DNA of 5,108 nt. Origin: Actinomycetales bacterium (lineage in GTDB: Bacteria; Actinomycetota; Actinomycetes; Actinomycetales; Microbacteriaceae). Where the stretch lies: contig JAATFJ010000366.1 in the NCBI GenBank assembly GCA_015655255.1, positions 1 to 5,108 of the forward strand, read 5' to 3'. The notes under the pieces are model-generated. The model worked only from the letters and a program-made list of their open reading frames with translations, was not told the DNA's origin and did not search any database. Shown here piece by piece: positions 1 through 5,108 of the stretch (position 1 is the stretch's first letter; each line of letters starts with the position of its first letter). The position numbers were made by a program, and so were the translations under genes.

Positions 1-280
1 GGCGGCCGTTCTCGTCGCGCATGGTGCTGACAACGCCCGTGGGCTTGTTGAGCATGACATAGCGTTTGCCGACGTCGAGCTGGATCGCCATGCCGTCGAC
101 GTCCACGAGGTCGATCTCGGGGTCGATGCGCGTGCCGAGTTCGGTGACGATGCGGCCGTTGACGCGGATGCGTCCCTCCACAATGTATTGCTCGACAACC
201 CGCCGCGAGGCGACCCCCGCGTTCGCGAGCACCTTCTGCAGCCGCACCCCCTGCTCCTCCGCGCTCATGCCGCGCCCCAT
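1..280 (-). CDS. rluB: RluB-type rRNA pseudouridine synthase, N-terminal part (cut by window edge)
   Basis: Likely converts a uridine of 23S rRNA to pseudouridine during large-subunit maturation (RluB/RsuA family; the E. coli RluB target is U2605). About 93 codons are visible and the frame runs open through base 1. After a short leader comes the S4 RNA-binding domain, starting RLQKVLANAGVASRR and continuing to VEGRIRVNGRIV, typical of the family. The linker then enters the catalytic domain at YVMLNKPTGVVST. The catalytic Asp of the GRLD motif lies beyond the window, so activity cannot be judged. I chose the ATG at 280 because GGAAG (287-291) sits 6 nt upstream. An in-frame ATG at 268 (protein beginning MSAEEQG) is almost as good. 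The gene follows scpB after a 104-nt gap, as in the actinobacterial parA-scpA-scpB-rluB block. Sure of the family; the symbol comes from synteny and motif resemblance. Confidence 0.9.
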   Translation of the reverse strand, partial: MGRGMSAEEQGVRLQKVLANAGVASRRVVEQYIVEGRIRVNGRIVTELGTRIDPEIDLVDVDGMAIQLDVGKRYVMLNKPTGVVSTMRDENGR

Positions 281-289
281 CCTTTTCTT

Positions 290-354
290 CCGTCTATGTG
301 GTCCAATCCGGCAAGTTTTCCCTCGAGAACCGCCGGTTCGCGCCACATAGACGG
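290..354 (-). repeat. Perfect 12-bp inverted repeat with nested stems in the rluB leader
   Basis: CCGTCTATGTGG (290-301) is exactly reverse-complementary to CCACATAGACGG (343-354). Within the 41-nt interval, CCGGC (308-312) pairs with GCCGG (332-336). Inside that, GTTTTC (315-320) can pair with GAGAAC (325-330) around a CCTC tetraloop, with one G-U pair in plus-strand RNA or one A-C mismatch in minus-strand RNA. The whole element therefore folds as one long, interrupted hairpin. It lies between the scpB stop and the rluB start, and its downstream arm touches the probable rluB ribosome binding site. No T-run follows on the minus strand, so it is not a standard intrinsic terminator. It could be a structured mRNA leader, a protein-binding operator or a dispersed intergenic repeat; the sequence alone does not decide. 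Confidence 0.8.
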
Positions 355-355
355 C

Positions 356-384
356 GGGGAGGGAGCGGGGGAGGGGGAGGGGGG
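356..384 (+). other. Five-run G-tract (G-quadruplex motif), C-rich in the scpB-rluB transcript
   Basis: On the plus strand there are G-runs of 4, 3, 5, 5 and 6 (356-359, 361-363, 367-371, 373-377, 379-384), separated by loops of 1, 3, 1 and 1 nt. This satisfies the usual G-quadruplex pattern with a spare run. The tract abuts the scpB stop codon (385-387). Because the genes run on the minus strand, the G-rich strand is the transcription template and the mRNA carries the C-rich copy, which has almost no G. Such a C-rich, G-poor RNA resembles a Rho-utilisation region, but that role is inference. Confidence 0.75.
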
Positions 385-981
385 TCATCGGAGGGACTCC
401 TCGGGGAAGCCGGAGGTGCCGTCGTCGAGGAGAGGCGAGATCGGGGGGAGCTCGTCGAGGGCGTTGATGCCGAGGTGCTGCAGCAGCGCATCGGTCGTGC
501 CGTAGTTGATGGCGCCCGTCTCCGGATCCGCGTACAGCTCCGTGATGAGGCCGCGTGCGAGCAGCGTGCGCACGACGGAATCCACGTTCACGGCACGGAT
601 GGACGCCACCTGGCTGCGCGTCACGGGCTGCTTATAGGCGATGACGGCGAGCGTCTCCAGCGCCGCCTGCGAAAGACGCGCGGGCGCCTGCCCCCCGATG
701 AACTCCGCCACGAGATCGTCATGATCGTCCCGCACGTACAGCCGCCAGCCGCCGCCGACCTCGCGCAGTTCAAACCCGCGCCGGGGTCCGCGCCCGCGTC
801 CGTCGTAGTCGTCCACGAGCGTCTCGATCGCCTGCCGCACGGCCGGAACCGGCGCCCCGACGGCCGCGGCGAGCGCGACCAGGCTCAGCGGCTCTTCGAT
901 AATAAGGAGGATCGCCTCGATCTTCTCAGTGAGCGGTAGCGTCTCCGCCACCGTCTCGACGGTCTCATCGTCAACGGTCAT
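385..981 (-). CDS. scpB: Segregation and condensation protein B (ScpB)
   Basis: ScpB binds the kleisin ScpA as a dimer and, with SMC, forms the bacterial condensin that compacts and helps separate sister chromosomes on the nucleoid. The 198-residue protein is of normal length. It shows the first winged-helix region beginning EKIEAILLIIEEPLSLVALA (about 19-38), the basic GRGRGPRRGFELREVGGGWR segment (about 61-80), and the second winged helix with the family hallmark LETLAVIAYKQP (108-119). VNVDSVVRTLLARGLI follows (131-146), then an acidic C-terminal tail. I chose the ATG at 981 because GGGGG lies 6 nt upstream and actinobacterial ScpB proteins usually begin just before the EKIEAIL region. An in-frame ATG at 1011 adds ten residues (MNHSRLWGPI) but has only a weak binding site. 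The start overlaps the end of scpA by 11 nt (41 nt with the longer form), so translation is probably coupled. Very sure of identity. Confidence 0.95.
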   Translation of the reverse strand: MTVDDETVETVAETLPLTEKIEAILLIIEEPLSLVALAAAVGAPVPAVRQAIETLVDDYDGRGRGPRRGFELREVGGGWRLYVRDDHDDLVAEFIGGQAPARLSQAALETLAVIAYKQPVTRSQVASIRAVNVDSVVRTLLARGLITELYADPETGAINYGTTDALLQHLGINALDELPPISPLLDDGTSGFPEESLR

Positions 982-1813
982 AATCGGCCCCCAGAGTCGC
1001 GAGTGATTCATCCGACCAGGTGTCGGCGGCCCAGCGCAACGTCAGCTCGCCGAGCGGTTCAAACTGTTCGAAGGAGAGCGCCGCATGCCGGTACAGCTCC
1101 AACACGGAGATGAACCGGGCGACGACGACGCCGGGTTCGTGCACACCGGCAACGAGCTCCCGGAAGCTCAGCGACTCCGTGCTCCGCAGCAATGTCACGA
1201 CGATCGCCGCCTGCTCCCGGATGCTCACGAGCGGCGCATGCAGATGGTCGAGCCCGACGTGCGGGATCTCCTTGGGTGAGAAGGCGAGCAGCGCGAGCGC
1301 CGCGAACTCGTCCACACTCAGCGACCAGACGAGCTCCGGCGTCTTCCTGCGGTGCTTCTCGTCGAGCCGCACGGCCCGCACATGTCGCCGGTCCTCGCGT
1401 TGCAGGCAGCGGGAGAACCATGCCGACACCTCCTTGAACGCCCGGTACTGCAACAGCCGGGCGAAGAGGAGGTCGCGCGCCTCGAGGAGGGCGACGGATT
1501 CCGCATCCACGAGCTCCCCCTGCGGCAGGAGGCCGGCGACCTTCATATCCAGCAGGGTCGCGGCGACGACGAGGAACTCGCTCGTCTCGTCGAGGTCCTC
1601 CTCCGGTCCCGCATCCCGCAGATAAGCAATGAACTCGTCTGTCACCCGACTCAGCGATACCTCGGTGATGTCCAGCTCGTGCTTCGAGATGAGGCTGAGG
1701 AGGAGGTCGAAGGGACCGTCGAAGTTGGCCAGGGAGACCCGGAATCCCTCCGCGGTCTCCCCCGGGTCCGAGACGATGGGGGACTCGGTCTCGTCCTCAG
1801 GCGACGGCGCCAC
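971..1813 (-). CDS. scpA: Segregation and condensation protein A (ScpA, kleisin subunit)
   Basis: ScpA is the kleisin that bridges the two SMC heads and recruits ScpB, closing the condensin ring used in chromosome organisation. The 280-residue protein has a poorly conserved acidic leader (about 1-23), then the diagnostic N-terminal SMC-neck-binding segment FRVSLANFDGPFDLLLSLI (24-42). TEVSLSRVTDEFIAYL (50-65) and the helical segment LVVAATLLDMKVAGLLP (81-97) follow. A charged linker (about 135-165) leads to a C-terminal winged helix (about 205-265) with SLSFRELVAG and VVARFISVLELYRHAALSFEQ. Length and order are normal for actinobacteria. The start is a GTG at 1813, with GGGAG (1824-1828) 10 nt upstream. 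The start lies inside the ParA-like gene (17-nt overlap), and the gene's end overlaps scpB, so the three genes are read as one operon. No SMC gene is in the window, as expected, because smc is normally elsewhere. Confidence 0.95.
   Translation of the reverse strand: MAPSPEDETESPIVSDPGETAEGFRVSLANFDGPFDLLLSLISKHELDITEVSLSRVTDEFIAYLRDAGPEEDLDETSEFLVVAATLLDMKVAGLLPQGELVDAESVALLEARDLLFARLLQYRAFKEVSAWFSRCLQREDRRHVRAVRLDEKHRRKTPELVWSLSVDEFAALALLAFSPKEIPHVGLDHLHAPLVSIREQAAIVVTLLRSTESLSFRELVAGVHEPGVVVARFISVLELYRHAALSFEQFEPLGELTLRWAADTWSDESLATLGADYDR
988..992 (-). promoter_or_regulatory. Probable ribosome binding site deciding the scpB start
   Basis: On the minus strand this reads GGGGG, followed by CCGATT and the ATG at 981. 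It favours the internal ATG over the one at 1011, whose upstream sequence (CACCTGGTCGG) is a poorer match. It lies inside the 3' end of scpA. Confidence 0.5.
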
Positions 1814-2687
1814 GGGCGACCAGCTCCCGCGCCAGTCGCAGGTACGCCTGTGCGGCGGGGTGCTCTGGCGCGAACTCGGTGATCGGCACCCCGGACACCG
1901 AGGCGTCGGGGAACTTCACGGTGCGTCCGATCACGGTTTCCAGCACATCATCGCCGAAGGCCTCCACGACGAGTTCCCGCACCTCGCGGGAGTGCAGGGT
2001 GCGTGGGTCGTACATCGTGGCGAGCAGACCGTCGAGCGTGATATCGGGGTTGAGACGGTCGCGGACCTTGTCGATCGTCCCGATGAGGAGGGCGACGCCG
2101 CGCAGCGCCAAGACCGCGCACTCCATGGGGATGAGGACACCGTGGCTCGCGGTGAGGGCATTGACGGTGAGCATGCCGAGCGAGGGCTGGCAGTCGATGA
2201 GGATGACGTCGTACTCGCCGGAGACGCCGCGCAGCACGCGGGAGAGGATCATCTCGCGAGCGACCTCGTTGATGAGGTGCACCTCCGCGGCGGAGAGGTC
2301 GATGTTCGCGGGGATGACGTGCAGTCCTTCGACGTGCGTCTCCACGATGACCTCGTGCGCATCGCGTTTGGGGTCGAGGAGAAGATCGTAGATCGTGGGG
2401 CCGTCGTGGGTCTGGATGCCCAGGCCCGCGGACAGCGCGCCCTGCGGGTCGAAGTCGACGCACAGCACCCGGCGGCCGTACTCGGCGAGGGCGGCGGCGA
2501 GGTTGATGGAGGTCGTCGTCTTGCCGACGCCGCCCTTCTGGTTGCACAGCGAGATGACGCGGGCGGGCCCGTGCGATTCCAGCGGGGCGGGAACGGGGAA
2601 GCCGTGATAGGGACGGCCCGTCGCCCCCAGGAGAGGTTCCTCTCCTGCGGAGGCCTTCGCCCTGGTCTTCGCCGCTTTTTCCGCCAC
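1797..2687 (-). CDS. ParA/Soj-family ATPase of the scpAB locus
   Basis: A 296-residue cytoplasmic P-loop ATPase of the ParA/MinD superfamily. The deviant Walker A KGGVGKTTT (51-59) has both the signature lysine (K51) and the P-loop lysine (K56). The switch I motif VDFDPQG lies at 77-83, and the Walker B strand with switch II, VILIDCQPSLG, at 161-171 (D165). The ATPase is therefore expected to be active and to dimerise on ATP. The first 40 residues are a basic, alanine- and proline-rich extension not needed for the fold. The GTG at 2687 is the only start available: an in-frame TAG lies at 2715-2717 with no start codon between them, and a strong ribosome binding site precedes it. It corresponds by order to the ParA-like gene upstream of scpA in many actinobacteria (M. 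tuberculosis Rv1708). It is distinct from the parAB pair near the origin: no ParB gene is nearby. A role in chromosome segregation with ScpAB is inferred from context; the partner is unknown. Confidence 0.93.
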   Translation of the reverse strand: MAEKAAKTRAKASAGEEPLLGATGRPYHGFPVPAPLESHGPARVISLCNQKGGVGKTTTSINLAAALAEYGRRVLCVDFDPQGALSAGLGIQTHDGPTIYDLLLDPKRDAHEVIVETHVEGLHVIPANIDLSAAEVHLINEVAREMILSRVLRGVSGEYDVILIDCQPSLGMLTVNALTASHGVLIPMECAVLALRGVALLIGTIDKVRDRLNPDITLDGLLATMYDPRTLHSREVRELVVEAFGDDVLETVIGRTVKFPDASVSGVPITEFAPEHPAAQAYLRLARELVARGAVA

Positions 2688-2692
2688 CGGAT

Positions 2693-2700
2693 CTCCCCTC
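2693..2700 (-). promoter_or_regulatory. Strong ribosome binding site of the ParA-like gene
   Basis: On the minus strand this reads GAGGGGAG, followed by ATCCG and the GTG start at 2687. It is one of the two best Shine-Dalgarno matches in the window and fixes the start of the ParA-like protein. It fits with this being the first gene of the scpA/scpB operon. Confidence 0.65.
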
Positions 2701-2711
2701 GTGCTCGCTCG

Positions 2712-2717
2712 ATTCTA
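2712..2717 (-). promoter_or_regulatory. Possible -10 element of the parA-scpA-scpB operon
   Basis: On the minus strand this reads TAGAAT, five of six matches to TATAAT, 24 nt before the GTG start, in an otherwise GC-rich gap after the permease gene. A start point near 2705 would leave a short leader containing the ribosome binding site. I find no convincing -35 box at 17-18 nt spacing (the sequence there is ACGCAC or GACGCA), so the call is weak. The same TAG is also the in-frame stop upstream of the ParA-like gene. Confidence 0.3.
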
Positions 2718-2731
2718 GCGACCGGGAGAGG

Positions 2732-2774
2732 CCGGTGCGTCCCCGCGCGCGGCGATCCCGCCGATCGTCACCGG
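2732..2774 (-). terminator. GC-rich nested inverted repeat after the permease gene (possible weak terminator)
   Basis: CCGGTG (2732-2737) pairs with CACCGG (2769-2774). Between them, CGGCG (2750-2754) pairs with CGCCG (2759-2763) around an ATCC tetraloop. The element starts 3 nt after the permease stop, where a terminator would be expected. No T-run follows on the minus strand and the stems are short, so intrinsic termination is uncertain. It may only soften read-through from the efflux operon into the ParA-like gene. Confidence 0.25.
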
Positions 2775-2776
2775 TT

Positions 2777-4078
2777 TCAGCCCCCGCGGAGGGCTTCCAC
2801 GGGCTCGATCCGTGCGGCCTTACGCGCCGGGTACCAGCCCGATGCCCAGCCGACGACGGCACCGAGGAGGGCACCGGCGCCGGCGATGAGCGGGTCCACG
2901 ACGGGCGTCCATCCCTGCACCACGGCCACGAGGATCACGCCGAGCACGCCGACGGCCGCGCCGATGAGCCCGCCGAGCAGCCCGATAACGATGGATTCCG
3001 CCATGAACTGCAGCGAGATCTGCCGACGCGTCGCGCCGAGCGCCCGCCGCAGGCCAATCTCCCCGATGCGTTCCATGACGTTGAGCAGCGTGACGTTGGC
3101 GATGCCCAGTCCTCCCGCAAGCAGAACGATGAACCCGAGGATGAGAAAGACGACGTTGACGTCGCTCTGCACGCTCTGGCTGAGATCCGATCGTGCGGAC
3201 GGCGCGCTGGCCTTGAGAGATTCCGTGTCGTCGGGCGAGAGCGCGACGACGGACTGCTCCGCGACCTGCGGTCCCGCGCCGACGGCGATGCGGATCTGTA
3301 ATTCCTCCGCCCCGGCAAGACCGAAGTCCGCACGTGCAGCCCCCAGCGGGATGAGGACGGCATCATTGAGATCGCCACGCCGATCCAACTGGTCCAGTAT
3401 GCCGATGACGGCATACGAGAGCCCGGCCACGAAGATCGACGGTTGCGTGTCGACGCGGTTAATCCCCAGACGCTCCGCGGCCTTCGTGCCGAGGACGGCG
3501 ACGCGATCTCCGCGCTCGTCATGCCCAGTGTCGAAGAACCGTCCCGTGGCGAGAGTGCCTTCCATCGCGTCGAGGAACTCGGGAGAGGAGGCGACGAGGG
3601 CGGGCGAGACGGCGACCGGCGCCGAGGGGTCGTTCACGGGGACGGCCGTGATGGTCTCCTCCCCCAGTTCGACGGTGCCCAGCAGGGTCGCCGATTCGAC
3701 GCCGGCGAGGCGTTCCACGCGGGTGGGGCTGTCCCAGGGGAGCTGCCCTGTGGCGATCGTCGCGCTGCCGCGGGACGCCGTCTCCGGTGCGACGACGACA
3801 TGCGTCGCGGCCGCGGCATCGAAGGTGCTCGCGATTTGCGCGGAGGCCGTCTGGGCGAAGCCGATCGTCGCGATGAGGGAGCCGATGCCGAGCACGGTCC
3901 CCAGCGTCGTCATGACGAGGCGCCCCGGCCGGGAGCCGATGTCGGCCGTCGCTTCCGCGATGAGGTCCTGCGCCGTGAACAGGTCGGCGCGGGCGATGCG
4001 TGGCACGAGGGAACGCGCGGCATCGGACAACGCCTCCTGCGCGTCCTCGCGCTTCTTCCTGCGCTTCTTTCCCCACAT
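2777..4078 (-). CDS. MacB/FtsX-type ABC transporter permease
   Basis: Membrane subunit of a MacAB-like ABC system, expected to couple ATP hydrolysis in the cytoplasm to movement of a substrate at or across the membrane (mechanotransmission). The 433 residues begin with a cytoplasmic leader carrying a basic cluster, KKRRKKR (4-10). A first membrane helix follows (about 54-75), then a large extracytoplasmic domain (about 76-306) of the MacB periplasmic-core type. The FtsX-like C-terminal unit has three helices (about 309-330, 362-387, 396-415). Family marks are MERIGEIGLRRALGA (335-349) just after helix 2 and PARKAARIEPVEALR (417-431) at the end. This is the four-helix MacB topology with the ATPase on a separate gene. 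The ATG overlaps the ATPase stop by 1 nt and has a strong ribosome binding site inside the ATPase gene. The substrate cannot be told; peptide, drug or lipoprotein-type cargo are all possible for the family. Confidence 0.92.
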   Translation of the reverse strand: MWGKKRRKKREDAQEALSDAARSLVPRIARADLFTAQDLIAEATADIGSRPGRLVMTTLGTVLGIGSLIATIGFAQTASAQIASTFDAAAATHVVVAPETASRGSATIATGQLPWDSPTRVERLAGVESATLLGTVELGEETITAVPVNDPSAPVAVSPALVASSPEFLDAMEGTLATGRFFDTGHDERGDRVAVLGTKAAERLGINRVDTQPSIFVAGLSYAVIGILDQLDRRGDLNDAVLIPLGAARADFGLAGAEELQIRIAVGAGPQVAEQSVVALSPDDTESLKASAPSARSDLSQSVQSDVNVVFLILGFIVLLAGGLGIANVTLLNVMERIGEIGLRRALGATRRQISLQFMAESIVIGLLGGLIGAAVGVLGVILVAVVQGWTPVVDPLIAGAGALLGAVVGWASGWYPARKAARIEPVEALRGG

Positions 4079-4755
4079 CAGGCGACCTCCGTGAGCCGAC
4101 CGTCGGCGATGCGGATGCAGCGCCCGGCGCGCCGGGCCACGCCGTCGTCGTGCGTGATGACGACAAGGGTGAGGCCGTCGGCATTGAGCTCCTCGAAGAG
4201 AGTCATGACCTCGCCGGAGGTGACCTGATCGAGATTGCCCGTGGGCTCGTCGGCGAGGAGCAGTCGCGGTCCGCTCACGACGGCGCGGGCGACCGCGACG
4301 CGCTGTCGTTCCCCGCCGGAGAGGGACTGCGGGAAGAAATCGAGCCGATGTCCCAGGCCGACACGGTGCAGCGCCGTCCGCGCACGTTCCTCGCGCTCCT
4401 TTCTCGGCACGCCGCTGTACGACATCGGCATGAGCACGTTGTCGAGCACGGTGCGCCGGGCCATAAGGTGGAACGACTGGAACACGAAACCGATGAAGCG
4501 GGCGCGCACGGCGGCGCGGTCGTCCTCTGACAGGTCACCCGTGAGCGCGCCGGAGAGTCGGTATTCCCCGACGCTCGGTCGATCAAGGAGACCGAGGATG
4601 TTGAGCATCGTCGACTTCCCCGAGCCGCTGGGGCCGACGATGGACAGATAGTCGCCCGGCGCGACACGGAGGTTGGCGCCCTTGAGCGCCTGCACCTCCG
4701 GCGGGCCGGGGAAGGAGCGAGTCACGTCGCGGAGCTCGACGAGCGGCTCCGTCAT
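4078..4755 (-). CDS. MacB/LolD-type ABC transporter ATP-binding protein
   Basis: Cytoplasmic nucleotide-binding subunit that dimerises on ATP to drive the adjacent permease. At 225 residues it is a full-length single domain with every catalytic motif: Walker A GPSGSGKST (41-49, K47), Q-loop FVFQSFHL (Q93), signature LSGGERQRVAVARA (145-158), Walker B LLLADEPTGNLD (165-176, E170) and H-loop VITHD (H202). The short length, the SFHLM segment after the Q-loop and the TGNLD ending place it with LolD/MacB/FtsE-type ATPases of export or mechanotransmission systems rather than importers. It has no fused membrane domain, unlike E. coli MacB. Its ATG overlaps the adaptor-gene stop by 4 nt (ATGA), with no good separate ribosome binding site beyond GGTGG. 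It therefore probably depends on translation of the upstream gene. Confidence 0.95.
   Translation of the reverse strand: MTEPLVELRDVTRSFPGPPEVQALKGANLRVAPGDYLSIVGPSGSGKSTMLNILGLLDRPSVGEYRLSGALTGDLSEDDRAAVRARFIGFVFQSFHLMARRTVLDNVLMPMSYSGVPRKEREERARTALHRVGLGHRLDFFPQSLSGGERQRVAVARAVVSGPRLLLADEPTGNLDQVTSGEVMTLFEELNADGLTLVVITHDDGVARRAGRCIRIADGRLTEVA
4085..4090 (-). promoter_or_regulatory. Ribosome binding site of the permease gene
   Basis: On the minus strand this reads GGAGGT, followed by CGCCTG and the ATG at 4078. It lies within the last codons of the ATPase gene, supporting both the chosen permease start and independent re-initiation at the 1-nt stop/start overlap. Confidence 0.7.
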
Positions 4756-5108
4756 TCCCCGACCACCACGAGATCGCCCTCTTCGAGCTCTCCCTCCGTG
4801 GGTCGCACCTCCACCGCGCCCTGCGCGGCGAGCCCCGTTTCCACCGTCACGAGGTGTGTTTCCGCGGATTCCCCGTCTTGGGGATCGCCGTCGACGACCT
4901 CGACCCGGGATTCCCCGCCGGGCCCCGCGGTGAGCGCCGCGAGCGGCACGGAGAGCACGTCCCCGTCCGTCGCCCCGACGGGGATCTGTACCCGCACGTT
5001 GCTGCCCTGGAGCTGCTGGATCTGTTCTGCCGTGAGCGGGTCCGGTTCGAGGACGATCTGCCAGCGCGTGCTGTCCTTCTCCGTGCTCGGTCCCGTCTCG
5101 GTAATAAC
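4752..5108 (-). CDS. Membrane-fusion/adaptor protein of the ABC efflux operon, C-terminal end (cut by window edge)
   Basis: Only the last 118 residues are visible; the frame is open to base 5108. The visible part reads as the late beta-barrel and membrane-proximal region of HlyD/MacA-type periplasmic adaptor proteins. The segment GSNVRVQIPVGATDGDVLSVPLAALT (about 35-60 of the visible part) matches the family pattern in which a barrel strand leads to VP-x-x-AL. HLVTVETGLAAQGAVEVRP (about 85-103) and a terminal EEGDLVVVGE follow. In Gram-positives such proteins are membrane-anchored and partner a MacB-like permease. The expected N-terminal signal/anchor, lipoyl-like and hairpin regions are outside the window. 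The 4-nt overlap with the ATPase gene ties it to the same operon. The family call rests on motif resemblance and context. Confidence 0.8.
   Translation of the reverse strand, partial: VITETGPSTEKDSTRWQIVLEPDPLTAEQIQQLQGSNVRVQIPVGATDGDVLSVPLAALTAGPGGESRVEVVDGDPQDGESAETHLVTVETGLAAQGAVEVRPTEGELEEGDLVVVGE

Noticed and set aside
281..330. A dedicated rluB promoter within the gap.
   Set aside because: TTGCCG and CATAGA occur on the minus strand but only about 10 nt apart, too close for a -35/-10 pair. TTGGAC has no acceptable -10 at 17 nt.
290..354. Intrinsic terminator of the scpB operon.
   Set aside because: The stem is strong, but the sequence after it on the minus strand is GGAAGAAAAGG, then the rluB start, with no T-run. 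In the plus direction it is followed by a G-rich tract, also without a T-run.
290..354. Integron attC site or insertion-sequence ends.
   Set aside because: The arms lack the GTTRRRY/RYYYAAC core sites of attC. There is no integrase, transposase or cargo gene and no flanking direct repeat that I can see.
298..939. A 213-codon plus-strand frame antisense to scpB and crossing the scpB-rluB gap.
   Set aside because: The translation (RR, GGGG, DEAACEQRAH and similar) has no family resemblance, and the opposite strand encodes a clear ScpB. It begins inside the inverted repeat.
1948..2874. A 308-codon minus-strand frame overlapping the ParA-like gene in another phase.
   Set aside because: It is arginine-, proline- and glycine-rich with no motif, whereas the alternative phase has all the ParA motifs and a strong ribosome binding site.
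1629..4094. An 821-codon stop-free frame on the plus strand, antisense to scpA, the ParA-like gene and the permease.
   Set aside because: It runs opposite three well-supported genes and through their intergenic gap. Its translation is low-complexity, rich in R, S, A and P, with no recognisable domain. Long antisense open frames are expected where GC-rich codons suppress stops.

Overview
This is a GC-rich, gene-dense chromosomal stretch in which every supported gene lies on the minus strand. Gene content and order (ParA-like ATPase, scpA, scpB, S4-domain pseudouridine synthase), GTG starts and alanine/arginine-rich proteins point to a high-GC actinomycete, probably of the Microbacteriaceae (Microbacterium-like). 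The family-level placement rests on remembered protein similarity and was not searched.

Layout in the direction of transcription (high to low coordinates). (1) 5108-2777: a three-gene, MacAB-type ABC efflux operon. It holds the C-terminal end of a membrane-fusion/adaptor protein (cut by the window edge), a LolD/MacB-type ATPase, and a MacB/FtsX-type permease. The stops and starts overlap by 4 nt and 1 nt, so the genes are probably translationally coupled. (2) 2776-2688: a short gap with a nested GC-rich inverted repeat, a possible -10 element and a strong ribosome binding site. (3) 2687-385: a chromosome-organisation operon of a ParA-family ATPase, ScpA (kleisin) and ScpB, again with overlapping ends. 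(4) 384-281: a 104-nt gap that is the most unusual part of the window. A run of five G-tracts (C-tracts in the transcript) begins right after the scpB stop. A perfect 12-bp inverted repeat enclosing further nested stems follows and ends 9 nt before the next start codon. (5) 280-1: the N-terminal S4 domain and start of the catalytic domain of an RluB-type 23S rRNA pseudouridine synthase, cut by the window edge.

How the genes work together: ScpA and ScpB are the non-SMC subunits of the SMC condensin complex. The ParA-like ATPase travels with them in many actinobacteria (as in the Mycobacterium tuberculosis Rv1708-Rv1711 block), although no ParB or parS is visible here. RluB belongs to the same conserved block but acts on ribosome maturation. 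The efflux operon looks functionally unrelated and only adjacent. No gap exceeds 300 bases. I see no tRNA, rRNA, CRISPR, insertion sequence or phage gene. The genes are ordinary; the candidate novelty is the structured scpB-rluB intergenic element.
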